This document shows positions 16,144 to 25,136 of a DNA stretch of 63,252 bases, one piece after another (position 1 is the stretch's first letter; each line of letters opens with the position of its first letter). The DNA comes from an uncultured Bacteroidales bacterium. Lineage in GTDB: Bacteria; Bacteroidota; Bacteroidia; Bacteroidales; Paludibacteraceae. The translations under genes were made by a program, and so were the position numbers. The stretch is from the NCBI GenBank assembly GCA_937916355.1, contig CALFTM010000072.1, forward strand, positions 1-63,252, given 5' to 3'. The notes below the pieces were generated by a model. It saw nothing but the letters and a program-made list of their open reading frames with translations. It ran no database searches and was not told the origin of the DNA.

Positions 16144-17169
16144 TCAATCCAATACAGTGTTCCAATTGTGAGTGTCTGGAGCTTCACCATATTGAATGTC
16201 GTGAAGTCTTTCATACAATTTTGTGCTGACAGGACCCGGTTTTCCATCTTTCGTGAAGACGTATGATTTTTTCATGTCCAAATCATCAATGCGTTCGATT
16301 GGAGAGATGACAGCGGCAGTTCCACAAGCTCCAGCCTCTTCAAAACTTTCCAATTCTTCTATAGCGATAGGTCTTCTTTCTACTTTCAACCCAAGGTCTT
16401 TAGCCAATGTCATCAAACTATCATTGGTGATAGAAGGTAGGATTGACGAAGATTTTGGTGTGATGTAGGTGTTGTCTTTAATACCAAAGAAGTTTGCTGC
16501 ACCAGCCTCATCAATGTATTTCTTTTCCTTTGCGTCCAAATAGAATTCGCAAGAGTAGCCCAAGTCGTGAGCTTTTTTATTGGCGAGCAAACTTGCGGCA
16601 TAATTTCCTCCGACTTTGTAGATACCGGTTCCGAGAGGAGCTGAACGGTCGTACTCACGAATCACCACGTATGGAGTCGCAGCAAAACCACCCTTGAAGT
16701 AAGGGCCTACAGGAGTGACAAAAATGATGAAAAGATATTCATCAGCAGGGCGAACACCTACTTGTGCGCCTGTTCCGATTAGAAGCGGACGGATGTAAAG
16801 AGAAGCACCGCTTTCGTATGGAGGGATGAATTTTTCGTTGAGTTTCACCACTTTTTTTACCATTTCGCAGAACTTTTCAGTAGGAAGTTCTGGCATCAAA
16901 ATACCACGGCAGGTTGACTGCAAGCGTTCAGCGTTAGCTTCCATGCGGAAGATTCTGATTTTTCCATCTTTGCAGCGGCGTGCCTTCAATCCCTCAAAAG
17001 CCTCTTGTCCGTAGTGTAGGGCAGTTGCTGCCATGTGGATGTTGATTGATTCCTCCGAAGAGACTTCCAATTCTCCCCATGAACCGTTTCTATAGTAGCA
17101 TCGTACGTTATAGTCGGTCTTTCTGTAGCCAAAACCAAGGTTTGACCAATCCATGTTTAACTCTGACAT
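16144..17169 (-). CDS. ilvE: Branched-chain amino acid aminotransferase
   Basis: PLP-dependent enzyme of fold type IV that interconverts Leu, Ile and Val with their 2-oxo acids, using glutamate/2-oxoglutarate. It is 341 residues, a typical IlvE length. Motifs are ALHYGQEAFEGLKA, YIRPLLIGTG, the PLP lysine region GIYKVGGNYAASLL, and FFGIKDNTYITPKSSSILPSITN shortened by the family's usual spacing, followed by EAGACGTAAVISPI. It has its own promoter and terminator, so it is monocistronic. The leader carries a duplicated 14-base motif (17209-17236). Confidence 0.96.
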   Translation of the reverse strand: MSELNMDWSNLGFGYRKTDYNVRCYYRNGSWGELEVSSEESINIHMAATALHYGQEAFEGLKARRCKDGKIRIFRMEANAERLQSTCRGILMPELPTEKFCEMVKKVVKLNEKFIPPYESGASLYIRPLLIGTGAQVGVRPADEYLFIIFVTPVGPYFKGGFAATPYVVIREYDRSAPLGTGIYKVGGNYAASLLANKKAHDLGYSCEFYLDAKEKKYIDEAGAANFFGIKDNTYITPKSSSILPSITNDSLMTLAKDLGLKVERRPIAIEELESFEEAGACGTAAVISPIERIDDLDMKKSYVFTKDGKPGPVSTKLYERLHDIQYGEAPDTHNWNTVLD

Positions 17170-17208
17170 ATCTCTATTTTGTTTAATTATCTATGTATTG
17201 CACATTGT

Positions 17209-17236
17209 GCGGTTTACCATTAGCGGTTTACCATTT
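17209..17236 (-). repeat. Tandem 14-base direct repeat in the ilvE leader
   Basis: GCGGTTTACCATTA at 17209-17222 is followed at once by GCGGTTTACCATTT at 17223-17236. On the transcript each copy begins ATGGTAAACCGC, giving mini-frames MVNR-stop and MVNRTMCNT-stop. It sits between the -7 box and the ilvE start codon. Confidence 0.6.
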
Positions 17237-17237
17237 G

Positions 17238-17245
17238 CAAAGGTA
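17238..17245 (-). promoter_or_regulatory. ilvE promoter -7 box
   Basis: TACCTTTG on the minus strand matches TAnnTTTG, 68 bases before the ilvE ATG. The -33 element is weak. Confidence 0.65.
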
Positions 17246-17313
17246 GTGTTTAATTGTCTAAAATTATCACCTTCCACTTCATAATTTTAAGAAAATTTGT
17301 CTGTGCGATGTTT

Positions 17314-18066
17314 TTACATCATTTTTATGGAAGGGATAAAACATGGGAGGTTTAGCAATTTCGCCTTCCAAGACATCGAACTGATTCTTTTCTCTATTTT
17401 CTCAACGGTTGCTGGGTCAATGTTTTCGGTAATACCCTTGTGTACCATTTCGACCTGCTCGTAGGTAAAACCGAAATTTTCTTCGTCGCTTTTCCCGCTC
17501 ATGCCGTCACTTGGGATTTTTTCCGCCAAATCAGAAGGCAACCCCAACTCTTTCCCTAAAGCCACCACCTCACTGACATAGAGGTGGGCAAGCGGCGCAA
17601 AATCTCCAGCTCCGTCCCCCCAGATGGTGAAGTAGCCCATCAATCTCTCTGATAAGTTTCCGTTGCAGGAGATTCTGCAGTCTCCGAGCAGCGCAGCCAT
17701 TCCGTAGAGGGTGGACATTCTAAGGCGTGACGGTGTGTTGGTTTTATATTGCGCAGAAAAATCCTTCCCGGTTTTTTCCATAATTTCTAAGGAAAGACCT
17801 TTGTATGCCTCTTCTATGTTGATGGTGTAATGTTCTATGCCTAAAAAATCACAAAGTTTTTGAGAGTCGGAAATGTCGGGTTGCACTCCGTTGGGCATCA
17901 TTACGCCGATAACACGTTCTTTGCCTAATGCAGCCACACATGCGGCGGCTACAACCGAACTGTCCTTCCCTCCACTGATGCCGATTAACGCTTTGGTTTG
18001 CGGACCTCCGTTATTTTTGAAATAGTCGCGAATCCATTCGATTATCTCTTCTTTGACCTTTTGCAT
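17314..18066 (-). CDS. nadE: NAD(+) synthase
   Basis: Converts deamido-NAD to NAD with ATP and ammonia (or glutamine). ATG 18066 (MQKVKEEIIEWIRDYF) is chosen because it gives 250 residues with a normal NadE N-terminus; the open frame upstream overlaps the divergent gene at 18218 and has no family resemblance. The ATP PP-loop GISGGKDSSV is near residue 29, with RLRMSTLYGMAALL and NLSERLMGYFTIWGDGAGD as further NadE signatures. No glutaminase domain is present, so it is the short form. Divergent from the epimerase gene across a ~150-base promoter region. Confidence 0.93.
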   Translation of the reverse strand: MQKVKEEIIEWIRDYFKNNGGPQTKALIGISGGKDSSVVAAACVAALGKERVIGVMMPNGVQPDISDSQKLCDFLGIEHYTINIEEAYKGLSLEIMEKTGKDFSAQYKTNTPSRLRMSTLYGMAALLGDCRISCNGNLSERLMGYFTIWGDGAGDFAPLAHLYVSEVVALGKELGLPSDLAEKIPSDGMSGKSDEENFGFTYEQVEMVHKGITENIDPATVEKIEKRISSMSWKAKLLNLPCFIPSIKMM

Positions 18067-18162
18067 ATCTTGTTGAAGTTTAATTTGAAAAATTGTTACT
18101 GTTAAGTTCACGAATTTACAACATATTTTTCTTAAAAAGTGTGTATGCGAAAAGAAAATTAC

Positions 18163-18170
18163 TATTTTTG
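18163..18170 (+). promoter_or_regulatory. Promoter -7 box of the epimerase gene
   Basis: TATTTTTG matches TAnnTTTG and ends 47 bases before ATG 18218. Confidence 0.55.
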
Positions 18171-18217
18171 TAGAAGATACCATGGCAAATGGCGTATTCG
18201 TGTTAAAAATATAATTT

Positions 18218-19243
18218 ATGAAAGTATTGTTTATCGGTGGAACAGGAACGATTAGTTCTGCCATTACGAAAAGATTGTCGGAGATGGACGGAGTTTCCTT
18301 GTATTTGATAAATAGAGGGAATCGAAATGAGACGGTCTCTGGAAATGTGAAAGTATTCAATGTGGATGTGAATGACGAGGCGGCAGTGCGGGAAAAGATT
18401 GCAGGGCTTTCGTTCGATGCTGTGTGCGATTTTATCGGTTTTGTGCCGGAACAGTTGGAGCGGGATTTTAGGTTGTTTAATGGACGGACGAAACAATTTA
18501 TGTTCATCAGTTCTGCGTCAGCCTATCAAAAACCTTTGTCTGATTATCGGATAACAGAGGGAACGCCTCTTGCGAATCCTTATTGGGAATATTCTCGAAA
18601 TAAGATCGCATGTGAGGAGTTTTTGATGAAGAAGTATCGTGAGTGTGGTTTCCCGATTACGATAATTCGTCCGAGTCACACATACGATGAAAGATCTGTA
18701 CCGTTGGGTGTGCATGGGAAAAATGGTAGCTGGCAGGTGATTGATCGAATGTTGAAGGGCAAACCGGTGATTGTCCACGGCGATGGTACTTCTTTGTGGA
18801 CGATGACGCACAACAGTGATTTTGCGAAAGCATTTGTTGGTTTGATTGGTAATCCCCATGCGATAGGCGAGTCTTTTCAAATCACCAGTGACGAAACTCT
18901 GACATGGAATCAGATCTATCGTTCCATCGCTTCTGCCTTAGGAGTGGAGTTTAAGCCTTGCTATGTTGCGTCGGAATTTCTTGCGTCTGTGAGTGATTTT
19001 GATTTTACGGGGAGTTTGATTGGGGATAAAGCCAATTCAGTGGTTTTTGATAACTCAAAATTGAAAAGGGTGGTGCCGGATTATGTCGCGACTGTTCGGT
19101 TTGATCAGGGCGTGAAGCAGACGATAGACTATTTGTTGACTCATCCGGAGTGCCAGAAGTCTGACCCTGAATTTGATAGGTGGTGTGATGCAGTTGTTGA
19201 GGCGATGGAAGAGGCGAAAAAAACGATTCTTGGAAAGTTATAA
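18218..19243 (+). CDS. NAD(P)-dependent epimerase/dehydratase family protein
   Basis: A 341-residue extended short-chain dehydrogenase. The Rossmann motif is GGTGTISSAI (residues ~7-16). The expected catalytic region shows SSASAYQKP followed by NKIACEE, that is a YxxxK-like layout that deviates from the standard YxxxK. It resembles a subgroup of sugar-nucleotide epimerase-like proteins whose substrates are mostly unknown. Cytoplasmic, no signal peptide. It is the only plus-strand gene in the first 28 kb and is flanked by its own promoter and a good terminator. Confidence 0.8.
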   Translation: MKVLFIGGTGTISSAITKRLSEMDGVSLYLINRGNRNETVSGNVKVFNVDVNDEAAVREKIAGLSFDAVCDFIGFVPEQLERDFRLFNGRTKQFMFISSASAYQKPLSDYRITEGTPLANPYWEYSRNKIACEEFLMKKYRECGFPITIIRPSHTYDERSVPLGVHGKNGSWQVIDRMLKGKPVIVHGDGTSLWTMTHNSDFAKAFVGLIGNPHAIGESFQITSDETLTWNQIYRSIASALGVEFKPCYVASEFLASVSDFDFTGSLIGDKANSVVFDNSKLKRVVPDYVATVRFDQGVKQTIDYLLTHPECQKSDPEFDRWCDAVVEAMEEAKKTILGKL

Positions 19244-19276
19244 GTTTTCGTTGAAGGTTTTTCAGGTTGAAAAAAT

Positions 19277-19311
19277 AAAGAGAGATGTGGATGGTCGCAT
19301 CTCTCTTTTTT
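19277..19311 (+). terminator. Terminator after the epimerase gene
   Basis: AAAGAGAGATG (19277-19287) pairs with CATCTCTCTTT (19298-19308), followed by more T. Confidence 0.85.
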
Positions 19312-19394
19312 CTGTTGTTTAAAACTTATGGTGAGTTTTATAATTTCACTGTTAATGAAAAATAAAGAAAAGATTAAGAAATGAAGAGTCCTCC

Positions 19395-20135
19395 TTAAAA
19401 TTCAAATTGTTTCTTAATGTGTTCCCAATAAATTTCAGAAAAATGATCTCCATCTTTTTTCGTGTATCGAATATCAGTGAAAATTTGGGCAAGGGTCTCC
19501 TTGTTGTTGATTTTCACGAAATTTTTGTTTGCCTCCAGAGCCTCTTTTTCTGCAAAATATTGGTTGATAGAGTCGGGAGTGTAGTCTTTGTAGACCTCCT
19601 CGTGGATAAACGCATCCGCTGGAAGTCGGTCGGTTTGCTCAGGATTTTCATCAGGGTATCCTACAGTGATGGTTGTGATTGGCACGACATACTTCGGAAG
19701 TTCCAAAATCTCTGCTATTTGAGGAGCGTTATAAGTGGTCGTACCCAAAAAGCATATTCCCAAACCTTCCTCTTCTGCAAGTGTCGCAAAATTTTGTGCG
19801 AGTAAGATGGTGTCGATAGTCCCAGTCATGAATGATTGGAAGTTGTCGTAGCCCGGTTGGGCATTCCTTTGTTTGCACCACTGGTTGAAACGATTGTAGT
19901 CTGCACAGAAGGTGAGAGCCACTGGAGCACCCTTGAAAGTAGGTTGGTTGAAGTGTGTAGGGGCTAATGCCGCCTTCTTCTCCTCCTCCTTGGTGATTAT
20001 GACGCTATATAATTGCATGTTGCCTGTTGTTGAAGCTCTTGAAGCCTCTTCCAACAATTTTTTTAGCAGTTGAGTATCAACATCTTGCTCTTTATATTTT
20101 CGGATGGTTCTCCGATTTTGAATACTTTTTATCAT
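19395..20135 (-). CDS. Nitroreductase family protein (FMN-dependent)
   Basis: A 246-residue flavin oxidoreductase of the NfsA/FRP-like type. The N-terminal motif IQNRRTIRKYKEQDV and EASRASTTGNMQ contribute to FMN binding. GLGICFLGTTTYNAP is the conserved central segment. The natural substrate is unknown; such enzymes reduce quinones, flavins or nitro compounds with NAD(P)H. Its ATG overlaps the dsbD stop (ATGA at 20132-20135), which suggests translational coupling and a shared transcript with dsbD. Confidence 0.88.
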   Translation of the reverse strand: MIKSIQNRRTIRKYKEQDVDTQLLKKLLEEASRASTTGNMQLYSVIITKEEEKKAALAPTHFNQPTFKGAPVALTFCADYNRFNQWCKQRNAQPGYDNFQSFMTGTIDTILLAQNFATLAEEEGLGICFLGTTTYNAPQIAEILELPKYVVPITTITVGYPDENPEQTDRLPADAFIHEEVYKDYTPDSINQYFAEKEALEANKNFVKINNKETLAQIFTDIRYTKKDGDHFSEIYWEHIKKQFEF

Positions 20136-22159
20136 TGATTGTAGTTTTTAAGTCCTTGTTCTAAGAATTTTTTGAAATTCTCCGCATTTTTATCGTAAGT
20201 ATATGCGTTGTTGAGAGGTTTTCCGTCACTGTCGAGGATAACGTAATAAGGTTGTGCGTTCGCCCCGAATTTGTGGCGTTGAAGGAATCCCCATTTCTCT
20301 CCGATTTCTGTCAATTTAAGTTCCTTGTCATTCTCTTTCACGAACATTGGACTGGAGAGTTTCGCACGGTCGTCCGTGTAGAGCGAAACGAAGACGAACT
20401 CTTTTTGGATGAGAGACTTTACTTGAGGCTCTTCCCATACGCTTGCCTCCATCTCCCTACAGTTCACGCAACCATATCCAGAGAAGTCGACTAAGAGAGG
20501 TTTCCCACTCTTTTTCGCCTCTTCCATTGCCTCATCGTAGTCGTGGTAAGTCGCCACGGTTCCGCCTTGGTATAGGTTGAAGTCTTGTGTCCAAAGAGGA
20601 GGCGCAAATGCACTGATAGACTTTAGAGGAGCGCCCCAAAGTCCCGGAAGGAGGTAGAGGGCGAATGAGAACATTGCAAGACCTCCAAATAGACGAGGTA
20701 TGGTCAGGTGGGTAACTTCTTCGTCTCCCTCAAATTTAATTTTACCGATAATATACAATCCCGCAAAAATTGCGATGGCGATCCAGAGGGTCAAAAAGAC
20801 TTCTCTGTCCAAGATGCGCCAGCCGTAGGAGAGGTCTGCCACAGAGAGGAATTTGAGGGCGAATGCCAATTCAAAGAAACCGAGCAGAACCTTTACGGTG
20901 TTGAGCCAGCTGCCAGATTTAGGCATTTTCTTCATGACATTTGGAAAGAGTGCGAAGAGGGTGAATGGTCCCGCCAGTGCAATGGAGAAACCGAGCATTC
21001 CGATGAGTGGTGCTAAATAGTTTCCGTCCGTACCGATATGTACGAGTAACGTTCCGATGAGCGGCCCAGTACAAGAGAAAGAGACAATCACAAGGGTGGA
21101 TGCCATGAAAAGTATGCTTAACAGCCCTTTTGCGTTGTCGGCTTTGTTTTCCAGAGTGCTACTCCAAGATGAAGGAAGGGATAGGTCAAATCCTCCAAAA
21201 AAGGAGATGGCAAAAGCCACCAGCATGAAGAAGAGGAATAGATTGAAAATGTTGTTTGTAGAGAGGTCGTTGAGGACTTTCGCTCCAAATAGCGTAGTGA
21301 GGAGTGCTCCCAATCCTACATATATGATGATGATGGAGAGACCATAGATGATGGCGGATCTTTTACCCGACCCGTCTTTTTTGTGAAGAAAGAAGCTGAC
21401 GGTCATGGGGATAATCGGCCAGACACATGGCGTAGCGATAGCCAGTAAACCGCCCAGCAGACCAAGCCAGAATATTGTCCACAACCCTCCTGTCCCTTTT
21501 TCAAATTGTTTCAAATCGTCAATTACAGGATCCCATGTTTGTGGTAGTGTTGTTATTGAGGTCTGTTCTATCTCCTTCTCATCTTTATTTTTTTCATCTT
21601 TATTGTCGACAGATTGGAAATTGAATGGGGCAGTCTGGGTGGCTTTATTCTCTTTCTCTAAGTCTTTTTGCTTTTCTTGAGGGGGAGTTGCCGTTTGAGC
21701 AGGCATAGTTGTCTCGTCCCCCTTTTTTATAGAAAAAGGGATTTTCGTTGGAGGCAGGCAATTCGCGTTGTCGCAAGCCATGAACTCCACGTATCCGTTG
21801 ATGGCATAGTAATCTTTTGACGTGATTTTGATTTTCTGTTTGAAGACAACCGTTTTTTCGTACCAACGAAGAATCATATTGAACATCTCCTCCTTTTTTT
21901 CTATAGGAGTTTGTTCGCTGGTCACAAGATTGTTGATCTCAACATTTTCTGCGTTTTCTATGATAAAGCGGGTAGAAATAGGACCATTAGCAGGAAGGTT
22001 TTGGTCATACAAATGCCATCCCTCGTCGATGGTTGCGGTATAGGTGATCTGCGCTTCATCTCCAATGATTTGATTTTCTATCTTCCATTTCACCGGTTCT
22101 AAGATTTGAGCGAACAGTGTGAATGGGAGCAGTGCGAGCATTACAAATATATTCTTCAT
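20132..22159 (-). CDS. dsbD: Thiol:disulfide interchange protein DsbD
   Basis: Carries electrons from cytoplasmic thioredoxin across the inner membrane to periplasmic thiol proteins. The 675-residue protein has all three parts. After a signal peptide (~17 residues) comes an N-terminal alpha domain with Cys in FMACDNANCLPP. A membrane domain of about eight helices follows (residues ~230-510), with the redox Cys in ATPCVWP and FSCTGPLIG. The C-terminal thioredoxin-like domain has CVNC at 564-567. A low-complexity Lys/Glu/Gln linker (~170-210) joins the first two parts. It has its own promoter and is coupled to the nitroreductase gene downstream. Confidence 0.95.
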   Translation of the reverse strand: MKNIFVMLALLPFTLFAQILEPVKWKIENQIIGDEAQITYTATIDEGWHLYDQNLPANGPISTRFIIENAENVEINNLVTSEQTPIEKKEEMFNMILRWYEKTVVFKQKIKITSKDYYAINGYVEFMACDNANCLPPTKIPFSIKKGDETTMPAQTATPPQEKQKDLEKENKATQTAPFNFQSVDNKDEKNKDEKEIEQTSITTLPQTWDPVIDDLKQFEKGTGGLWTIFWLGLLGGLLAIATPCVWPIIPMTVSFFLHKKDGSGKRSAIIYGLSIIIIYVGLGALLTTLFGAKVLNDLSTNNIFNLFLFFMLVAFAISFFGGFDLSLPSSWSSTLENKADNAKGLLSILFMASTLVIVSFSCTGPLIGTLLVHIGTDGNYLAPLIGMLGFSIALAGPFTLFALFPNVMKKMPKSGSWLNTVKVLLGFFELAFALKFLSVADLSYGWRILDREVFLTLWIAIAIFAGLYIIGKIKFEGDEEVTHLTIPRLFGGLAMFSFALYLLPGLWGAPLKSISAFAPPLWTQDFNLYQGGTVATYHDYDEAMEEAKKSGKPLLVDFSGYGCVNCREMEASVWEEPQVKSLIQKEFVFVSLYTDDRAKLSSPMFVKENDKELKLTEIGEKWGFLQRHKFGANAQPYYVILDSDGKPLNNAYTYDKNAENFKKFLEQGLKNYNQ

Positions 22160-22188
22160 AAATGATGATATTTAAGTTGTCTTTTTTG

Positions 22189-22196
22189 CAAAGATA
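22189..22196 (-). promoter_or_regulatory. dsbD promoter -7 box
   Basis: TATCTTTG on the minus strand, 29 bases before the dsbD ATG. Confidence 0.65.
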
Positions 22197-22243
22197 GTGT
22201 TTTATTGTTGTCAAATAAAAAAAATATCATAATATGTTATAGG

Positions 22244-22275
22244 CAAAAAAATAGGGACGCAATTATTTGCGCCCC
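22244..22275 (-). terminator. Terminator after the GH5 gene
   Basis: Minus-strand GGGGCGCAA (22275-22267) pairs with TTGCGTCCC (22262-22254), with one G-U pair, then runs into TATTTTTTT. Confidence 0.88.
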
Positions 22276-22297
22276 TACCTTTATTATGGAATCAAAA

Positions 22298-24304
22298 TTA
22301 TTCTTTGATGAATTTCTTAACAACCACATCCTTATCTGCAGTGTAGATACGTACTAAGTATGTACCACTTGCGAGATTAGAGATGTTGATCTTGTTGCTT
22401 GAGCTTGTGCTAAGAACTGCACCTACAAGGTTGATAACCTCCATCTTCTCTACGTCTGCGTTAACTGAGATTTCTTCAGCTGAAACGATAGGGTAGATAG
22501 TGTTGATAGCAGCGTCTTTAACCTCTGTTGGGTCTGGATCTGGATATCCGTCGCCATCATAAGGCTCTGCCAACGCAAGTTTCAAAGAACCTTGACTTCC
22601 TCCAGCTTTAATAAAGGACATTTTAACAATGAATGTTCCTGCCTCCTTGAATAATATGCGGAGATTGCTGTTTTCGCCGTCGAATTCATCGTTTGGATCA
22701 ATCCATTCATAATCCGTCCATACATTTTCATATTCTCCTTCTTTCAAATAACGAGAAGAGAAGAATTCAGTAGGAATGTAAGAGTTCCCGTCTTTTGTAT
22801 AAAGAATGTTAGGGTCGATGTTCATCAACTTCTCATTGTCAAGAGAAAGGGCTGCTTTCGCTCCAGCATCATTACCTCCACATAATACTTGGAAAGAGTA
22901 GTATCCAGGATCTTTTACATTGACAGTATATCTTGTCCATTCTCCATCGATGATACCTCCAATTTTATGGAATGAACCTTGGTTACCAGCGTCAACACAC
23001 TCACCATTTTCTTCTCCTCCGATACGGAAATTGAAGGTGGTTTGACCTTTTTCATCCATGCTCCATGCGTATTGCAAGTTGCAATTCAAAGCCTCTTCTG
23101 CTGTTGGGTCTCCTGTATTTTCATTTGTGAAAGGAATGTCGAAGTAAGCGATTTGGTCACCTCCGAGGTCATACAATCCCACATCCAATACACCTGGTAT
23201 AGATTGAGGCGCTCCTCCGTAAGGACCTTCTGTGGATAATTCTGTAGAACAATCCTTGTCTCCACACAATTTTGTTGTGATGTATTCTCCTGAAGGTGCT
23301 AAATCGTAAGAACCACATTTTGTGAACGATGCAGATGCTTGTTTATCGTCAGACCAAGACCAGAAACACCAGCTGATCTTTTGACCTCCTTCGTTTCCTC
23401 CGTCACATGCTTGCATAACCACATCACCGTTTGTTGTGTTTACATAAGTAGTATTTACCCTACCTCCATCAGAATCAGAGATACCCCACTCAGACATGAA
23501 GATAGGAATGGTTCTTGCCGCTGTTTTCATTTTGCTTACGTAAGACATGTGAGCATTGTCTCCTGCATATACGTGGAAAGCGTACATGATGTTCAAGTTA
23601 GAATAACCTGTGATAGGAGACTCAGCTGCCAAGTGAATCAATTGATCCCAACGAGGAGTTCCTACAACAACAACTGCACCTGGATCTCCACTTTGGATGG
23701 TTGGCAACACTTTGTCAGCGTAATCCTTGATGCGTTTCCATCCATTCATGTCGTCGGAAACTTGAGTGTAACCGTGACTTTGATCACCGTTTGGCTCATT
23801 ACAAATTTCATACAACACGTGGATGTATTCGTTCTTTTTTACATGCTTAGTGATTTCTTCAAAGAAGAATGCAGGAGCATTGTCTTTTCCATGAATTTTC
23901 ATGTAACTGTCTGACAATGGGTCGCCCGGTTTCAATATGTGCCAGTCGACAAGGCAATAGATTCCTTGGTTTGCAGCCCAATCAATCATTAACTTTACAG
24001 TCTCAAGATGGTTGTAGTTATCTGCCCATCCTCCCTCTTGAACATACATTGCGATACGAACAATGTTTGCACCCCAATCCTTCATTCTTTTGAATGCACC
24101 CTCATTGTTACAGTGAGATGTCCATACCAAACCGAAAGTTGACCATCCTTTCAATTGAACAGCATTTCCGTTTGCATCAGAAAGCTGATTTCCAACCAAC
24201 TTCAATCGACCATACTTCTCGATGTAGTTGATGTCGGAATACTCCGACGCGTTCACTTGCCAGCAAGCGAACATCGCCATCATTAAGAATAAAATTTTTT
24301 TCAT
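22298..24304 (-). CDS. Secreted GH5 glycoside hydrolase (cellulase-type) with CBM-like and T9SS sorting domains
   Basis: A 668-residue extracellular glycosidase. It has a signal peptide (residues 1-19), then a GH5 TIM barrel (~25-340) with acid/base E170 in YEICNEPNG and nucleophile E272 in IFMSEWGIS. A beta-sandwich of carbohydrate-binding type follows (~370-590; DGEWTRYTVNVKDPGYYSFQ). The last ~70 residues (IYPIVSAEEISVNAD to VVVKKFIKE) fit a type A type IX sorting domain, with GTYLVRIYTADKDVVVKKF as its end. The predicted substrate is a beta-1,4-glucan or mannan. The product should be exported by the machinery that includes PorU and PorV in this window. Confidence 0.9.
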   Translation of the reverse strand: MKKILFLMMAMFACWQVNASEYSDINYIEKYGRLKLVGNQLSDANGNAVQLKGWSTFGLVWTSHCNNEGAFKRMKDWGANIVRIAMYVQEGGWADNYNHLETVKLMIDWAANQGIYCLVDWHILKPGDPLSDSYMKIHGKDNAPAFFFEEITKHVKKNEYIHVLYEICNEPNGDQSHGYTQVSDDMNGWKRIKDYADKVLPTIQSGDPGAVVVVGTPRWDQLIHLAAESPITGYSNLNIMYAFHVYAGDNAHMSYVSKMKTAARTIPIFMSEWGISDSDGGRVNTTYVNTTNGDVVMQACDGGNEGGQKISWCFWSWSDDKQASASFTKCGSYDLAPSGEYITTKLCGDKDCSTELSTEGPYGGAPQSIPGVLDVGLYDLGGDQIAYFDIPFTNENTGDPTAEEALNCNLQYAWSMDEKGQTTFNFRIGGEENGECVDAGNQGSFHKIGGIIDGEWTRYTVNVKDPGYYSFQVLCGGNDAGAKAALSLDNEKLMNIDPNILYTKDGNSYIPTEFFSSRYLKEGEYENVWTDYEWIDPNDEFDGENSNLRILFKEAGTFIVKMSFIKAGGSQGSLKLALAEPYDGDGYPDPDPTEVKDAAINTIYPIVSAEEISVNADVEKMEVINLVGAVLSTSSSNKINISNLASGTYLVRIYTADKDVVVKKFIKE

Positions 24305-24517
24305 GTTTCAAAAAATTTGTTATTTTACACTAATTTATAAATTCATTTTGATGTAGAAAAAGTTCCTTCCTGTGTCAGAACCGCAGATTTTGTGTTTCTC
24401 TATCTTGCCGTCTTTGTGAGGTTAGAGACTCTTCTATCACACTCATTATCACGTCTCTCCATAAGTTACAACTCTTATTGGTGAAGACCTATGTACACAC
24501 GATACCATATTTCGGGG

Positions 24518-24548
24518 CAAATATAATACCAAAATTTTACATTCGCAA
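24518..24548 (-). promoter_or_regulatory. GH5 gene promoter and ~205-base leader
   Basis: Minus-strand -7 box TATATTTG (24525-24518) with TTG (24548-24546) 20 bases upstream. This leaves a leader of about 205 bases before ATG 24304. The 24305-24623 gap holds this promoter and leader, one weak stem (AGAGAC with GTCTCT) and no gene or tRNA that I can see. Confidence 0.7.
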
Positions 24549-24623
24549 TTAAAGATTTGAAATTTTTTGCACATTTAAACGTTCAGGTCTTCATTTTAAC
24601 ATTTGTGTTGTCTTGATATATGG

Positions 24624-25109
24624 TCATATTATCAGGTCGGAGAGGGTCATGTCGCAGATTTCTATGAGTTGTTGAGGGGCGATTTTGATTTGCATTCCTC
24701 TGACTCCTGCACTTACATAGATGAAGTCGTGGCTTGTTGCTGTTGTGTGGATATAGGTGGGGTAGCTCTTTTTCATTCCGATGGGGGTGCAACCTCCTCG
24801 AATGTAGCCGGTTAGTCCTAATAACTCTTTGACTTGTGTCATGGCGCAGCTTTTGTTGCCGGATATTTTTGCCGCTTTTTTCAGGTCTAACTCTTCTGCT
24901 CCGGGAATGACACAGACAAAAATGCCGTTTTTGTCGCCTCTTAGAACCAATGTTTTGAACACTAACTCGATAGGTTCGTTCAGTTGTTCTGCTACGTGAA
25001 CTGCACTCAAGTCGTTTTCGTCGACGATGTAGGGTATCAGTTCGTAGGCTATCTTTTTGCTGTCCAATATCCTTGCTGCATTGGTTTTGGGTAGTTTCTC
25101 TTTTGCCAT
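24624..25109 (-). CDS. ybaK: YbaK/EbsC-type Cys-tRNA(Pro) deacylase
   Basis: Hydrolyses mischarged Cys-tRNA(Pro), a translation-quality function of the YbaK family. It is 161 residues, the usual size. Seen are KTNAARILDSKKIAYEL at the start, a Lys in VFKTLVLRGDKNG that corresponds to the family's catalytic lysine, and the conserved GYIRGGCTPIGMKKSYPTY, which lies in the substrate pocket. It begins 27 bases after the gldA-like gene and may share its transcript. Confidence 0.9.
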   Translation of the reverse strand: MAKEKLPKTNAARILDSKKIAYELIPYIVDENDLSAVHVAEQLNEPIELVFKTLVLRGDKNGIFVCVIPGAEELDLKKAAKISGNKSCAMTQVKELLGLTGYIRGGCTPIGMKKSYPTYIHTTATSHDFIYVSAGVRGMQIKIAPQQLIEICDMTLSDLII

Positions 25110-25136
25110 GATATTATGATGAGAGATTGTCGGATT

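Noticed and set aside
17209..17236. CRISPR-type repeat
   Set aside because: Only two adjacent 14-base copies without spacers, and no cas gene.
18067..18507. N-terminal extension of nadE to base 18507
   Set aside because: It would overlap the divergent epimerase gene and its promoter, and the residues do not resemble NadE; ATG 18066 gives a normal protein.
24305..24623. tRNA or small RNA gene in the 319-base gap
   Set aside because: No cloverleaf, T-loop or terminator was found; the GH5 promoter and leader explain the gap.
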